In this document: positions 8,633 through 18,322 of the stretch, one piece after another
How the letters are laid out: each line of letters begins with the position of its first letter
Numbering within the stretch: the stretch's first letter is position 1
From: an uncultured Desulfobacter sp.
GTDB lineage: Bacteria; Desulfobacterota; Desulfobacteria; Desulfobacterales; Desulfobacteraceae
Assembly (NCBI RefSeq): GCF_963665355.1
Contig: NZ_OY762228.1
Coordinates: 1-39,891 of the forward strand
DNA length: 39,891 nucleotides
Reading direction: 5' to 3'
Notes under the pieces: model-generated
Database searches by the model: none
Told to the model about the DNA's origin: nothing
The model's input: only the letters and a program-made list of their open reading frames with translations
Translations under genes and position numbers: made by a program

Positions 8633-10912
8633 TTATAAAATTTCAGCCAGGGTTTCGGCCAGGTCATTCTTTTTAACCGGTTTGCTCAGATATCCGTCCA
8701 TGCCCGCAGACAGAAACCTTTCGCGGTCGCCTTTCATGGCATTGGCCGTGAGCGCAATAATAGGGGTGTGAAAGGGACTGTTCTGCTCCATGGCCCGGAT
8801 CCGGCGACATGCCTCTTCGCCACCCATAACCGGCATCTGATTATCCATCAGAATCAAGTCAAATACATCAAAGTGGTCTTTTACGGCATTAACTGCCTCC
8901 TGTCCGTTGACCGCTATGCTGACCTTATGGCCTAATGTCTCCAGCATCTTTGTGACCACCTTCTGGTTGATTTTATTATCTTCCACCAGCAGGATGTGCC
9001 TGGCCTGCGCCCCGGTTCTGTCAGCCTGGTGGCGCATCTCCTTCAGCGTATACCGGGTAACAAGGGTGCCCCCGTGTTCCGGGTTGAGTACCGTGCGGAT
9101 ACAATCCAGAACCTGGGCTTTTTTCACTGGCTTTGTCAGGAATCCCTGGAAGCCGATGTGCTTGAGTTTGTCTGCATCCCCCCTGCGGCCGGCAGAGGCG
9201 ATCATTACCAGGGCCAGCTTTTCGGCACTGTGGGTCTCGCGGATCTTGCGACCCAGTTCACTTCCCGGAATCCCGGATGCCTGAAAATCAATGATGGCCA
9301 GGTCAAACCGGTCCGGCTGCTCTGAGAGCAGTTTCAGGGCGGCAAATCCGTCCCTGACCCCGTGGAAAGAGCACTCCATGGAAGTTAAAAAAGCGTTCAG
9401 CACCTTCTGGTTCATGGGGTTGTCATCCACCACCAGAATGCTTTTTCCCCGGATATCAAGACCTAAGTCCGCCTCCTGGGCCGGGGAGGCGGATTGTTTG
9501 AAGACCGAGGTAAAGAAAAAGGTAGTACCTTGCCCTTCTTTGCTTTCAGCCCAGATCCTGCCGCCCATCAGTTCCGTAAGCTGCTTGGATATGGCCAGTC
9601 CTAAACCGGTGCCGCCGTACTTGCGGGTTACAGATGCATCTGCCTGGGTATAGGAGTCAAAAAGAGAGTCAATTTTATCTTTGGCAATACCGATACCTGT
9701 GTCCTTGACGGAGAAGAGCAGTTCAACCCCGTTATCAGTCTTGTCTGCTTTTCTGGTTACCTGGACAAACACCTCACCTTTATCTGTGAATTTAATTGAA
9801 TTACCGGCAAGGTTGGTCAGGATCTGGCGCAGCCTGCCCGGATCTCCATTGAGGAAGACCGGGACATCGGGATCCACCAGACATCCGAACTCAATGCCTT
9901 TTTCATAGGCCTTGACCCCCATCATGTCTGAAAATGAGTCCAGGGTGACAGTGAGGTTGAAGTCAATGAATTCGGTCTCCATCATGCCGGCTTCCATCTT
10001 GGAAAAATCCAGAATGTCGTTGAGCAGGCGCAGCAGGGCATCCGCACTTTCCATGGCGGATTTTGCAAAATCCTTTTGTTCGGCATTCAGGGCCGTTCCT
10101 GCCAGAATATCAATCATGCCCACAATACCGTTCATGGGCGTTCTTATTTCATGACTCATGTTGGCCAGGAATTCGGATTTGGCCCGGGCAGTATTTTCAG
10201 CATCCTGCCTGGCCTCTTCAAGTATTCTTTGCCGGCGGGTTGCCTGGTCCTCAATAAAGGCCTGGTTAAGCCGGATAAGAACTGCTGCCATAAGAATACT
10301 CCCGCAGGATAAAAAAAGCGGCAGCCATGCGGCTTCAAAAGACGTAGGGGCAAGCGGGTCTTCACGCCACACGCAATAACGTACAAGGCAGACAGCCCTA
10401 ATCCAGCAGGAGAGGCAGAAAACACCCATTACACCGGTGGTGACCCATTGGCGTATCGGGGAAGAGGGGGCGTCGGTACCAAGGATCACCAGGCGCAGGG
10501 TCAGGGCGGTGTATATGCCCGCGGAGACAGATATTAAAAAGGTGCCGGACGGAGCCCCGGGGAAAAGCCGGTCAAGGATAATCACAGCAAAACCTGCCGC
10601 AAAGTCTGCCCATAACAAGGATTTTATTTTAGATTTCAGTCCTGCCGTCTGCCTGAACCCGTCATAAAGCAGGCTGGCAGCGAAAATGAGCAAAATATGT
10701 ATACCGTTTGGCCCTGTATGTGAAAACAACAGAGAGGAAACTGAATGACAGGTCGCAGCAGCCGCTGCCAGAAAAAAGGTCAGGGTCCAGGACCTGAATC
10801 CCGGGCAGGTGGCTGACGACAAAAAAATATAAAACAGGGCCAGTGCAGTGGCGGAAAAAACAGCTGCCATGGCGGAAGACAGCACAGATGGAACCATTAA
10901 AGGTAAAAACAT
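8633..10912 (-). CDS. Membrane hybrid sensor histidine kinase (7TM-like, HisKA, HATPase, two REC)
   Basis: An inner-membrane hybrid kinase of 759 residues. The N-terminal 215 residues form about seven hydrophobic segments without a periplasmic domain, so it probably senses a membrane or intramembrane signal. A short coil leads to HisKA ([15 protein letters not shown], phospho-His H254). The HATPase domain follows, with an N box near [13 protein letters not shown] and the G boxes [11 protein letters not shown] and [14 protein letters not shown]. Two receivers come next. The first ([13 protein letters not shown] ... [12 protein letters not shown]) keeps its Asp but is otherwise divergent around it. 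The second ([13 protein letters not shown] ... [13 protein letters not shown]) is canonical. No Hpt domain is present, so a separate phosphotransfer protein or direct REC-REC handling is implied. It has no co-directional partner nearby. Confidence 0.92.
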   Translation of the reverse strand: MFLPLMVPSVLSSAMAAVFSATALALFYIFLSSATCPGFRSWTLTFFLAAAAATCHSVSSLLFSHTGPNGIHILLIFAASLLYDGFRQTAGLKSKIKSLLWADFAAGFAVIILDRLFPGAPSGTFLISVSAGIYTALTLRLVILGTDAPSSPIRQWVTTGVMGVFCLSCWIRAVCLVRYCVWREDPLAPTSFEAAWLPLFLSCGSILMAAVLIRLNQAFIEDQATRRQRILEEARQDAENTARAKSEFLANMSHEIRTPMNGIVGMIDILAGTALNAEQKDFAKSAMESADALLRLLNDILDFSKMEAGMMETEFIDFNLTVTLDSFSDMMGVKAYEKGIEFGCLVDPDVPVFLNGDPGRLRQILTNLAGNSIKFTDKGEVFVQVTRKADKTDNGVELLFSVKDTGIGIAKDKIDSLFDSYTQADASVTRKYGGTGLGLAISKQLTELMGGRIWAESKEGQGTTFFFTSVFKQSASPAQEADLGLDIRGKSILVVDDNPMNQKVLNAFLTSMECSFHGVRDGFAALKLLSEQPDRFDLAIIDFQASGIPGSELGRKIRETHSAEKLALVMIASAGRRGDADKLKHIGFQGFLTKPVKKAQVLDCIRTVLNPEHGGTLVTRYTLKEMRHQADRTGAQARHILLVEDNKINQKVVTKMLETLGHKVSIAVNGQEAVNAVKDHFDVFDLILMDNQMPVMGGEEACRRIRAMEQNSPFHTPIIALTANAMKGDRERFLSAGMDGYLSKPVKKNDLAETLAEIL

Positions 10913-11212
10913 TCAGCTATCCCGGACGGTTAGGAGTATATAGATAACGGCGATACAAAAACACCCGCTGTATGATTGAAGCAGTGTAAGCCAAATGAAG
11001 ACAGATCGCAAGAACAACTCAAAATCGTACTCAAGTTTCATTCCCGAAAAAGGTGTGCAAAAAATATTCGGGCCAGACCTCTATCTTTGAAATAGGCATT
11101 TGATTTTTTGCAAAAACGCAAAAACAGGGACGAGTCCCAACATTACTTGAATTTATGAAGAAACTATCTTATTTGTTTCTATGTTTTTAGAAATATATTA
11201 GGAGATAATTAC
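10913..11212. other. Intergenic region with overlapping hairpin potential
   Basis: No gene was found in these 300 bases between divergently transcribed genes. The part near the lipoprotein gene can form CCCGAA/TTCGGG (11043-11048 with 11067-11072), or alternatively GCAAAAAAT/ATTTTTTGC (11057-11065 with 11103-11111), and then GGGAC/GTCCC (11127-11138). The first two pairings overlap in space. An AT-rich stretch and an AGGAG ribosome site (about 11200-11204) precede the gene at 11213. It does not match a c-di-GMP riboswitch signature that I know. Confidence 0.4.
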
Positions 11213-13600
11213 ATGAGGGAAAATAGTGCGGCCGATAGTAAATTTTCTCTATCAGAAATGAACTCTAAAAGTATTCTGCGTATCATTACGCTGTTGCTTT
11301 TATGTGCTGTTTTTGCAGGAACAGGCTGCAACAACAGTGATGATGGCAATGACAGCAAATCAACTTACACTATAGCCGGCATGGTAAGCGGTGATATGAC
11401 AGCAGGTGTGACCATTACCCTGTCAGGCAATGGGACTTCAAGCACAGCCACGGATGCATCCGGAACTTATTCATTCACAGCCGAAGCAGGGACATATACC
11501 ATCACTCCGTCTTTAGGAGGGTACATTTTTTCTCCGGCAAGTACATCGGTGACAATTACTGATGCAGACGTCTCGCATGTTGACTTTACATGTACCTTAT
11601 CATCCGATACTGGAAGCACGATCACCATCGTCTACAACGGCAGTTCTGTAGCTGTTACCAATCCACTGGCAGATGAAGGGGTTGTCATAGCCGTGGCCGA
11701 TGCAGATGTAACCGTGACGTCAACGGCGGATATTTCCGGTATCATATACAACTTGTCAGGAACAACCTCGGACGGCATGTTCAAAATTTACTCGGATAAT
11801 GATTTTTTGCTGCAGCTTGATGGTGTTGACATTACCAACCAGGACGGGCCTGCCATTAATATCCAGGCGGATGTGACCATTTCAGTGGAACTTATGGAGC
11901 AGACAACGTCTTTGCTGACGGATGGCGAGACCTATGCCGATGCACCGGATGATGAGGATCAGAAAGCCGCCTTTTTCAGCGAAGGTCAGATACTTTTCTC
12001 CGGTAACGGCAGCCTGGTGGTTTACGGTACCGGCGATGACCAGCATGGCCTGGGCAGTGACGATTACATTGTGGTCGATGGCGGCGCTATTATTATTGCA
12101 AGTTCTTCCAAGGACGGCATCCACACCAATGAGGGGTACTATCAGTCCGGCGGAACCGTGGATGTGACTGCCGGCAGTGATGGGGTGGACGCAGGGGATG
12201 GACCGGTCCGGATTTCGGGCGGCAGTCTCGGTGTTGTAATTGAGGATGATGACCGGGACGGGATCAAATGTGACGGCGATTTACTGATGTCAGCCGGTAC
12301 GGTGGATATCTCGGTTGGGGGGGACCAGTCTAAAGGGCTCAACGCTGCTGATGTTGAGCTTACAGGCGGAATAACAACCATAGAGACCTCGGGGAATGCC
12401 GTTTTAGAGGAGTCGGGATCAGGCTATGATCCCTCCTACTGCACCGGGATCAAGGCGGACAACAGCGTGGTGGTCAATGGCGCTCACGTATACATCACCA
12501 CCACCGGAAAGGCCGGCCGCGGTATATCCAGCGACGGAAGCGTTGAGGTTTATTCCGGCGGGCTGACAATCACCTCAAGCGGTGACGGCAGCACCTACAC
12601 CGATGAAACCGGCACACTGGATGCTTATCATGGCCCCTGCATCAAGTCGGACGGCAACCTGATTTTAGAGGGCGGCACAATGACATTATCCCATTCGGGC
12701 AAAGGCGGCCGGTGCATTTCAGGGGACGGGACCCTGACCATCGGTGCCTCTGATTCCGCGCCTACCCTGAACGCCACGGCCACGGGTGAAGAAATTTATA
12801 TCAGTGCCGGAGATGCTGCCGAAGCAAAGGCAATCAAAGCAGATGGTATAATTACTGTTAACAGCGGGACCATTACAGTCTCCTCGGCAGATGATGCCAT
12901 CAAATCCGAGGAGGGGATTGAGATCAACGGCGGCTCAATAGATATAGAGGCATCAGTGGAAGGAATTGAAGCCCCCAACATCACCATCAACGACGGTGAA
13001 ATCCACGTCAACGCCAGCGACGACGGTATGAATGCCACCTTTGGCAGCGATGTGGAAGGGGATGACGGCAGCATGCTGACCATTAATGGCGGGTACATAG
13101 ACCTGAGCGCGTCAGCAGGCGACGGCATTGACAGCAATGGCAGTCTGACCATTGCCGGTGGTACTGTTATTGTGCATGGACCGCCCAGTTCTCCCGAACT
13201 TGGGCTGGATGTAAACGGCGATTTGCTTATCAACGGGGGGCTTGTTGCAGTGGCTCAGGTCAATTCCAATATGGTGGAAACGCCAGGTCAGCAATCCGGA
13301 CAGCCATCGGTGCTGCTGTCCTGGGACCAGACGTCATCAGCCGGAACACTTTTTCATATCGAGGATAGTGCGGGCAACACGCTGATTACCTTTGCACCGG
13401 AGCATCGTTATTCATCTGTTCTGGTATCATCCTCTGATTTGACAAACGGTACCACTTACAAGGTCTATACCGGCGGCAGTGATACCGGAACTGAACTGGA
13501 CGGGCTTTACACCGGAGGCACCTACTCCGCAGGAACGTTAAAGACCACCTTTGTGTCAAGCGGAACCGTGCAGACAGTTAACCTTTCCGGCCATCATTAG
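11213..13600 (+). CDS. Lipoprotein with Cthe_2159-like beta-helix (PF14262)
   Basis: A predicted exported lipoprotein of 795 residues. The signal peptide ends in LLLLCAVFAGTGC, with Cys as the lipidation site, although its -3 residue is atypical. Residues of about 50-130 form an SD-repeat/carboxypeptidase-regulatory-like beta sandwich (YTIAGMVSGDMTAGVTI ... GGYIFSPAS). From about 180 onward is a long, Asp- and Gly-rich repetitive right-handed beta-helix with recurring SKDGIHTNEG, GSDGVDAGDG, DRDGIKCDG, ADDAIKSEEG and GDGIDSNG turns. This is the pattern of the calcium-binding, cellulose/pectin-binding Cthe_2159 family. It is probably a surface or outer-membrane carbohydrate-binding or adhesion protein. 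I chose the start at 11213 because it has an AGGAG site. The Met at residue 16 has none. The closest function is inferred from the family; no catalytic residues are recognised. Confidence 0.83.
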   Translation: MRENSAADSKFSLSEMNSKSILRIITLLLLCAVFAGTGCNNSDDGNDSKSTYTIAGMVSGDMTAGVTITLSGNGTSSTATDASGTYSFTAEAGTYTITPSLGGYIFSPASTSVTITDADVSHVDFTCTLSSDTGSTITIVYNGSSVAVTNPLADEGVVIAVADADVTVTSTADISGIIYNLSGTTSDGMFKIYSDNDFLLQLDGVDITNQDGPAINIQADVTISVELMEQTTSLLTDGETYADAPDDEDQKAAFFSEGQILFSGNGSLVVYGTGDDQHGLGSDDYIVVDGGAIIIASSSKDGIHTNEGYYQSGGTVDVTAGSDGVDAGDGPVRISGGSLGVVIEDDDRDGIKCDGDLLMSAGTVDISVGGDQSKGLNAADVELTGGITTIETSGNAVLEESGSGYDPSYCTGIKADNSVVVNGAHVYITTTGKAGRGISSDGSVEVYSGGLTITSSGDGSTYTDETGTLDAYHGPCIKSDGNLILEGGTMTLSHSGKGGRCISGDGTLTIGASDSAPTLNATATGEEIYISAGDAAEAKAIKADGIITVNSGTITVSSADDAIKSEEGIEINGGSIDIEASVEGIEAPNITINDGEIHVNASDDGMNATFGSDVEGDDGSMLTINGGYIDLSASAGDGIDSNGSLTIAGGTVIVHGPPSSPELGLDVNGDLLINGGLVAVAQVNSNMVETPGQQSGQPSVLLSWDQTSSAGTLFHIEDSAGNTLITFAPEHRYSSVLVSSSDLTNGTTYKVYTGGSDTGTELDGLYTGGTYSAGTLKTTFVSSGTVQTVNLSGHH

Positions 13601-13650
13601 AAAATTTGTGAGCCAAAGCATCCGGCGCCGCCTGAGCAAAGCAAACCCTA

Positions 13651-16101
13651 TTAAACAATTTCCATTAAATAATAGACAATGCCGTCTTCACTCCGGCTCG
13701 TTTCCTTTATGATGCAGCGGGATAAGGATGTCTCCAGAATTTTGAACGAATGAAGCGACTTGACTTTTGTCTGTGATTGAATGCGCCTGTTGACAACCAG
13801 GTAAGGTACGGGGTCGCTCTTGTTTGAAATGTTTTCCAGATTTTCCAGTTTTTTAACAAGGCGTTTGTTCGCCTTTTCCGTCGCTTCGATTTCACGCTGT
13901 TTTATCAAAATATTGCTGTGTATCTGATCCTGCTGTTCAAACCCGTCATTGATCTCCTTTTCAGCATTTTTAGCTTTTGTTTCAAGTTTTCGGATTTTAT
14001 TTGAAATATTTTTTAATTCCGCGGCCTCTTTTGTCACGTCTAATGCGGCTTTTTTTTCCTCTAATTCCCTGATTTCAATTTGGGTACGATCCTGAATATG
14101 CGCATTGCCGGTGATGGTTCCGTGAAGCCACTTATCCACCTCCTTCATCTGGCTGATTTCCGATGCAAGTTCTTTTAGCATCGCCTCATTATGCGTGAGT
14201 TTGGACTTTATATTCCCGGTTACACGGATTAAATGTTCATCCATCCCCACAGTCAGAGAAGAGACCCCAGCCGATTCGTTTCCAACGGTTCCTGCTTTAA
14301 TGCCAAGCTTTGCAGACAAGGTTGAATTGAGAATGGTCCCCCTTTCATTGTCGCAGGCGCCACTAAGGTAGATCGTAGAATCAATAATCTCCTTTTCGAT
14401 CTTTAGATTACCAAAGGCGTTAATGGTTGAGTTACGAACATACTTGGCATGAATGTCTCCCTTAACATTAACTAATTTTGCATCAATGATTCCCATTGAA
14501 ACGTTCAGGTCCCCTGAAATATCAATTTCAGCTCCGCAGATCTCCTTGGCGGTCAGCGAAACACATTTGACCTTAAACCCCTCTTTAACAATTCCGGGTA
14601 CGATCACATTTCCGTCAAAGTTGATATTGCCGGTTTCAAACCCCACATCCCCTTTGATCTGAAACTCTTTGTTTACAGAGACAACGCCCATCACATCCAG
14701 ATGAGGTTCCCCCCGGGTGGTTGAAAAAATTTTGGTTTTATCTTCGTTAAACCGGGTCCCGGACCCTGCAGAAAAAGCCGGGTCAACCGGAGCCTCCACA
14801 GGTATCTCCATGCCCTTAACATCCAGGCCGGATTTCCCGGGTACAGGAAGGATCTTTGACGCCAGCAAAATATCCTCGTCCACGTGCGGAATCTCTCCTC
14901 TTTCCCTGAAATCGATACTCCCGTCCGGATTAAGCCGGCCCGCCCGCTTGAAGGTGGTGGGAAAATAAATGTGAATTTCTCCATCGGTTGGGGGAACAGG
15001 GGGATTCCCGGCTGCCACAAGTAATTTCCCCCCCTCTTTTGCCGCTGTCTCAATCCACTCTCTGATGACCTGATCGTCTACGATACCGAAAATTACCCCG
15101 TTTTTATGGAGAAACTGTTCTACCATGTATGTGGTAACTGTTTTGGGAGCGTCCTTTTCAAGGCGGATATAGGCATTGAGCATGTCTTGGGAGTAATTGA
15201 TGCGAAAGTACTCTTGGACACCGGATGGTTTCTCTTCTTGAAGTGTTTCAGATCCGCACTCGGACTTCCAGATCATAAAATTTAAAAGTTCACGTGTCAG
15301 ATGGGTGGCAACCGGCTGATAAACAGGTTCCACCTCTTCATCAAGTGGGTCGGGCACGTTGGCCAATGCATCAAAAACACCCCGTTCCAAAACAATGGTT
15401 GAAAAAATATCTTTGACACGAATTTTAAGATCATCAAAGGCCTGTTTGAAGCCAAAGGAATTGAATTTGATATCCTCTTTTTCCAATAGGAGTTTAAGCT
15501 CGGTTGTGGTGTCAGATTCGCTGCCTGAAGAAAGGGATCTGACTTTAGATTTCAGGCCTTTTATCTCCTTTTCTTTCTGCTCGATATGTGCCGTATACAG
15601 GGCTTCTTTTTTACGCAGATTCCCGGCGATCTGGAACAGCTGCTTGTTTTGACGATGGATGGTTTTTTGAAGGTTTTTTACTTTTTTGCCGGCTTCATAC
15701 TCATCGTAGCGCAGCCTGACCTGGAAAAAAAGCTCTTCCTTTGTAAACGGCAGGGGCAGGCACGCATGGATTCCCACTGAGTTGATCGCAGATACAAAGG
15801 AAGGCAGTTCAGAAGGAGCGGCTACCAGTAGCCGCTGTGTGTCAGGGGAGAGATCCTTGGCCTTTAAAAGCAGTGGCTCCTGCTCTTCCCCTGTTTCAAC
15901 AAACCCCTCAATAATCAAAAAGTACGGGGAACCCGCAGCCTCTGCCAGACAGCACAACCCTTCAGAAGGAGAGGCAAAGGTGTCCACATGAAACCCCTTT
16001 TCTGATAAAATTGAGGTTTTCTGATCCAGGAGTCCTTCCGGATCAATCACAATAATTTTATTTCCCTGGTCTCCCCCTTCGATAATATCCACCCATTGCA
16101 T
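13651..16101 (-). CDS. FapA/DUF342 protein with N-terminal pseudo-receiver
   Basis: About 816 residues, cytoplasmic. Residues of about 14-140 have a receiver fold (NKIIVIDPEGLL ... LLVAAPSELPSF ... LPLPFTKEEL). The phospho-acceptor position reads FLIIEGF, with Glu65 instead of Asp, and the conserved Lys is Leu, so it cannot be phosphorylated normally. A coiled coil follows (about 140-190). The polymerising DUF342/FapA beta-helix comes next (GEIHIYFPTTFKRAGRLNPDGSIDF, then GDVGFETGNINFDGNVIV and GDIHAKYVRNSTI). A second coiled coil (about 640-740) and a C-terminal domain end the protein. FapA proteins are related to MinC-like beta-helices and have been tied to flagellar assembly. It follows the regulator at 16109 directly. 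I prefer the ATG at 16101, seven bases after that gene's stop. An in-frame ATG at 16131 would overlap it by 23 bases. Confidence 0.85.
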   Translation of the reverse strand: MQWVDIIEGGDQGNKIIVIDPEGLLDQKTSILSEKGFHVDTFASPSEGLCCLAEAAGSPYFLIIEGFVETGEEQEPLLLKAKDLSPDTQRLLVAAPSELPSFVSAINSVGIHACLPLPFTKEELFFQVRLRYDEYEAGKKVKNLQKTIHRQNKQLFQIAGNLRKKEALYTAHIEQKEKEIKGLKSKVRSLSSGSESDTTTELKLLLEKEDIKFNSFGFKQAFDDLKIRVKDIFSTIVLERGVFDALANVPDPLDEEVEPVYQPVATHLTRELLNFMIWKSECGSETLQEEKPSGVQEYFRINYSQDMLNAYIRLEKDAPKTVTTYMVEQFLHKNGVIFGIVDDQVIREWIETAAKEGGKLLVAAGNPPVPPTDGEIHIYFPTTFKRAGRLNPDGSIDFRERGEIPHVDEDILLASKILPVPGKSGLDVKGMEIPVEAPVDPAFSAGSGTRFNEDKTKIFSTTRGEPHLDVMGVVSVNKEFQIKGDVGFETGNINFDGNVIVPGIVKEGFKVKCVSLTAKEICGAEIDISGDLNVSMGIIDAKLVNVKGDIHAKYVRNSTINAFGNLKIEKEIIDSTIYLSGACDNERGTILNSTLSAKLGIKAGTVGNESAGVSSLTVGMDEHLIRVTGNIKSKLTHNEAMLKELASEISQMKEVDKWLHGTITGNAHIQDRTQIEIRELEEKKAALDVTKEAAELKNISNKIRKLETKAKNAEKEINDGFEQQDQIHSNILIKQREIEATEKANKRLVKKLENLENISNKSDPVPYLVVNRRIQSQTKVKSLHSFKILETSLSRCIIKETSRSEDGIVYYLMEIV

Positions 16102-16108
16102 TAAATGA

Positions 16109-16843
16109 TTATTCTTCCGGGCCAAGATCATTGTCCGCCGGCATAAAAAAACCGTTACGGGCAGCCAGATCCTTAAAGGTTAAAAAAATGGCCTGCATCA
16201 CCGCCGTGTAGCACAAACCAATTTTCTGAGTGTCAAACATCTGATTTTCTTCGAGTATTTTTTCAATATGTTTAATGTAATCAGCCTCGCAAGTGCCTTT
16301 TTCCAAACGCTTGCTTAACTGAACTATCTGCTTCTCCTTCTGGATAATCACTTGCTTATAGTCGCCGGCTTTTCGCTTAAGCTCCTGGCTTAAACTGTAC
16401 AGTCGCGCATTCTGTTTTTTTGCCAGGGCAAACAGATTCTGATTTTCCACGAGTAATTCGTAATGCTGCAACCCAGACTTGATCATCTCCAGCAAATTGT
16501 CATTGCTCCAGGGCTTTGTAATAAATCTATGGACCGCACCCCGGTTTACCGCACCGGCAACAGCATTGATATCTGCATAACCGGTAATAAGAAATCGCAC
16601 CGTATCCGGGGTGATACTCCTGGCTTTTTCAAGAAACTCGGTCCCTTCCATACCAGGCATTCGCTGATCCGAAAGTATCATTGAGATCGCAGACTCGGAA
16701 TTTTGAATAAAATCCAGGGCCTGGGCTCCGGAGGCAGCATAAAAAGATTTGACACCGATCCTTTTAATCAGGCGCTCCAGGGCTTTCCCAATATTTTTTT
16801 CATCATCGACAATCAGGATTGTATGATCAAAAGCTTCAGCCAT
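16109..16843 (-). CDS. Response regulator, REC plus coiled coil and C-terminal domain
   Basis: A 244-residue cytoplasmic response regulator with no DNA-binding domain. The receiver is complete: acidic pair in ILIVDDEKNIG, phospho-acceptor D59 in ILSDQRMPGMEG, Thr in FLITGYAD, and Lys in FITKPWSNDN. The KPW form is typical of regulators linked to HD-GYP/HDOD or c-di-GMP modules. A long coiled coil (about 130-195) and a 45-residue C-terminal segment follow, and probably contact a partner. The most likely partner is the FapA-like protein, whose gene starts within seven bases of this stop and would be translationally coupled. The PAS kinase that diverges upstream (17051) is the best candidate phosphodonor. 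Confidence 0.9.
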   Translation of the reverse strand: MAEAFDHTILIVDDEKNIGKALERLIKRIGVKSFYAASGAQALDFIQNSESAISMILSDQRMPGMEGTEFLEKARSITPDTVRFLITGYADINAVAGAVNRGAVHRFITKPWSNDNLLEMIKSGLQHYELLVENQNLFALAKKQNARLYSLSQELKRKAGDYKQVIIQKEKQIVQLSKRLEKGTCEADYIKHIEKILEENQMFDTQKIGLCYTAVMQAIFLTFKDLAARNGFFMPADNDLGPEE

Positions 16844-17050
16844 CAGACTCCCGTGAAATTGGTATTAGAATCACCAGCCGGATATTTTTGTGATTTTTAT
16901 TCAGATTAAGTCATTTTCGATTTTTTCTCAATAACTTAAGGTAAATCCATTCACAATTAAAAAGAAATTGAATATCACCGTTTTTTTTTTTAGACTGGAA
17001 TAAATTCACACAAAAGGCATTTCAGGACATATAACATTACTGGAGAAAAC

Positions 17051-18322
17051 ATGGGTAAAAAAAAGCCAGACCCGTTCCTAAACTTAAGTGATGATGCCCC
17101 TTCTGACCCAAAGAGCAGCCCACACGTCAGTCTGGAAAAAAATTTCCAGGCGCTGACCAATAATCTGCCCGTTGGTATTGTTCTGACTTCTGTGGATGGA
17201 AAAATATTAAATGTTAATCCCGAAGGTCTTCATATGTTGGGGTATAGCTCCCTTGAAGGCCTTGAGCAGATCCCTATTCAAGAGTTGTATTATGATCAAA
17301 AAGACAGAAATATTTTTTTAAAAAAAATGGAAACCGGACAGGTCAGGGATCTGGAGATGCGATTTAAAAAATCAGACGGAAGCCTGGTCTGGTGTTCCAT
17401 GTCGTCTGTAAGTCTGGAAGACAGCCCCCTGGGACGCTATTTTATCACTTCAATTATGGATATTTCCCGACGAAAAAAAATGGAGGAAGAGAAATCCGAC
17501 CTTTTGATTCAGCTAACCCAGACCGATAAGCTTGCATCCATAGGACAACTGGCCGCAGGTATTGCCCACGAAATTAACAACCCTGTGGGATATGTCACCA
17601 GCAATCTGAATTCCCTGGAAGAGTATCTGTCCGATATTCGAAAGCTCATCGTACTGGACCAGGCTCTGATTAAACGCCTGGAAGGCACCCCTCTAACTGA
17701 AGCGCTGACAGACATGGTAAAAACCATTAAGGAGTATGTCCGAAAGATTGACCTTGATTATCTTCAAAAGGATATGGACGAACTCATTAAAGACTGCATC
17801 GACGGGCTGGACCGAATCAAAAAAATCGTCATAGATTTAAAAGATTTTGCTCACCCGGGCAAAAAGGATATTGAGTTCGTGGATGTGAATGCCTGTATCG
17901 AGGCCACCCTGAATGTGGCGGCAAATGAATTAAAATATAAAACAACGGTACATAAAGATCTGAAGGATGTTCCATTGGTTAAAGGCATTCCCCAGCAGCT
18001 CAACCAGGTTTTTTTAAACATTCTGGTAAACGCAGCCCAGGCCATTGAAAAAACAGGTGAAATAAGAATTAGGACATGGCAGGAAAACAGCGATGTAAAA
18101 CTTTCAATCTCAGACACTGGCAGCGGCATTGATCCGGAAAACATCTCTAAAATATTTGATCCTTTTTTCACCACCAAGGAGGTGGGCAAAGGCACTGGTT
18201 TAGGGATGAACATTGCGTATAATATCATTCAACAGCATGAAGGCTGCATTGCCGTTGAAAGTGAACCTGGCAAAGGAACCACTTTTACCATCAGCCTGCC
18301 TGTTCCTGAAAACACAGAATAA
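17051..18322 (+). CDS. Soluble PAS-domain sensor histidine kinase
   Basis: A 423-residue kinase with no membrane segment. Residues of about 30-142 form a PAS domain (NLPVGIVLTSVDGKILNVNPEG ... FITSIMDISRRK). A dimerisation/phospho-acceptor domain of the NtrB-like type follows, with H173 in GQLAAGIAHEINNPVGY. The HATPase domain shows FLNILVNAAQAIEKTG (N box), ISDTGSGIDPENISKIFDPFFTTK (G1/F boxes) and GTGLGMNIAYNIIQQHEG (G2). The site GGAG sits seven bases before the ATG. The gene is divergent from the receiver/FapA pair and convergent with the REC-PAS gene. It overlaps that gene's 3' end by 32 bases, so these likely form one phosphorelay. Separate receivers nearby, rather than a fused one, support this. 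Confidence 0.92.
   Translation: MGKKKPDPFLNLSDDAPSDPKSSPHVSLEKNFQALTNNLPVGIVLTSVDGKILNVNPEGLHMLGYSSLEGLEQIPIQELYYDQKDRNIFLKKMETGQVRDLEMRFKKSDGSLVWCSMSSVSLEDSPLGRYFITSIMDISRRKKMEEEKSDLLIQLTQTDKLASIGQLAAGIAHEINNPVGYVTSNLNSLEEYLSDIRKLIVLDQALIKRLEGTPLTEALTDMVKTIKEYVRKIDLDYLQKDMDELIKDCIDGLDRIKKIVIDLKDFAHPGKKDIEFVDVNACIEATLNVAANELKYKTTVHKDLKDVPLVKGIPQQLNQVFLNILVNAAQAIEKTGEIRIRTWQENSDVKLSISDTGSGIDPENISKIFDPFFTTKEVGKGTGLGMNIAYNIIQQHEGCIAVESEPGKGTTFTISLPVPENTE

Noticed and set aside
8449-8667. Short minus-strand ORF near the long hairpin
   Set aside because: It overlaps the hybrid kinase 3' end in another frame and crosses the inverted repeat, so it is probably chance.
10981-11212. c-di-GMP riboswitch before the lipoprotein
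   Set aside because: The GNRA loop and the conserved core of known c-di-GMP riboswitches are absent. Only generic hairpins are seen.
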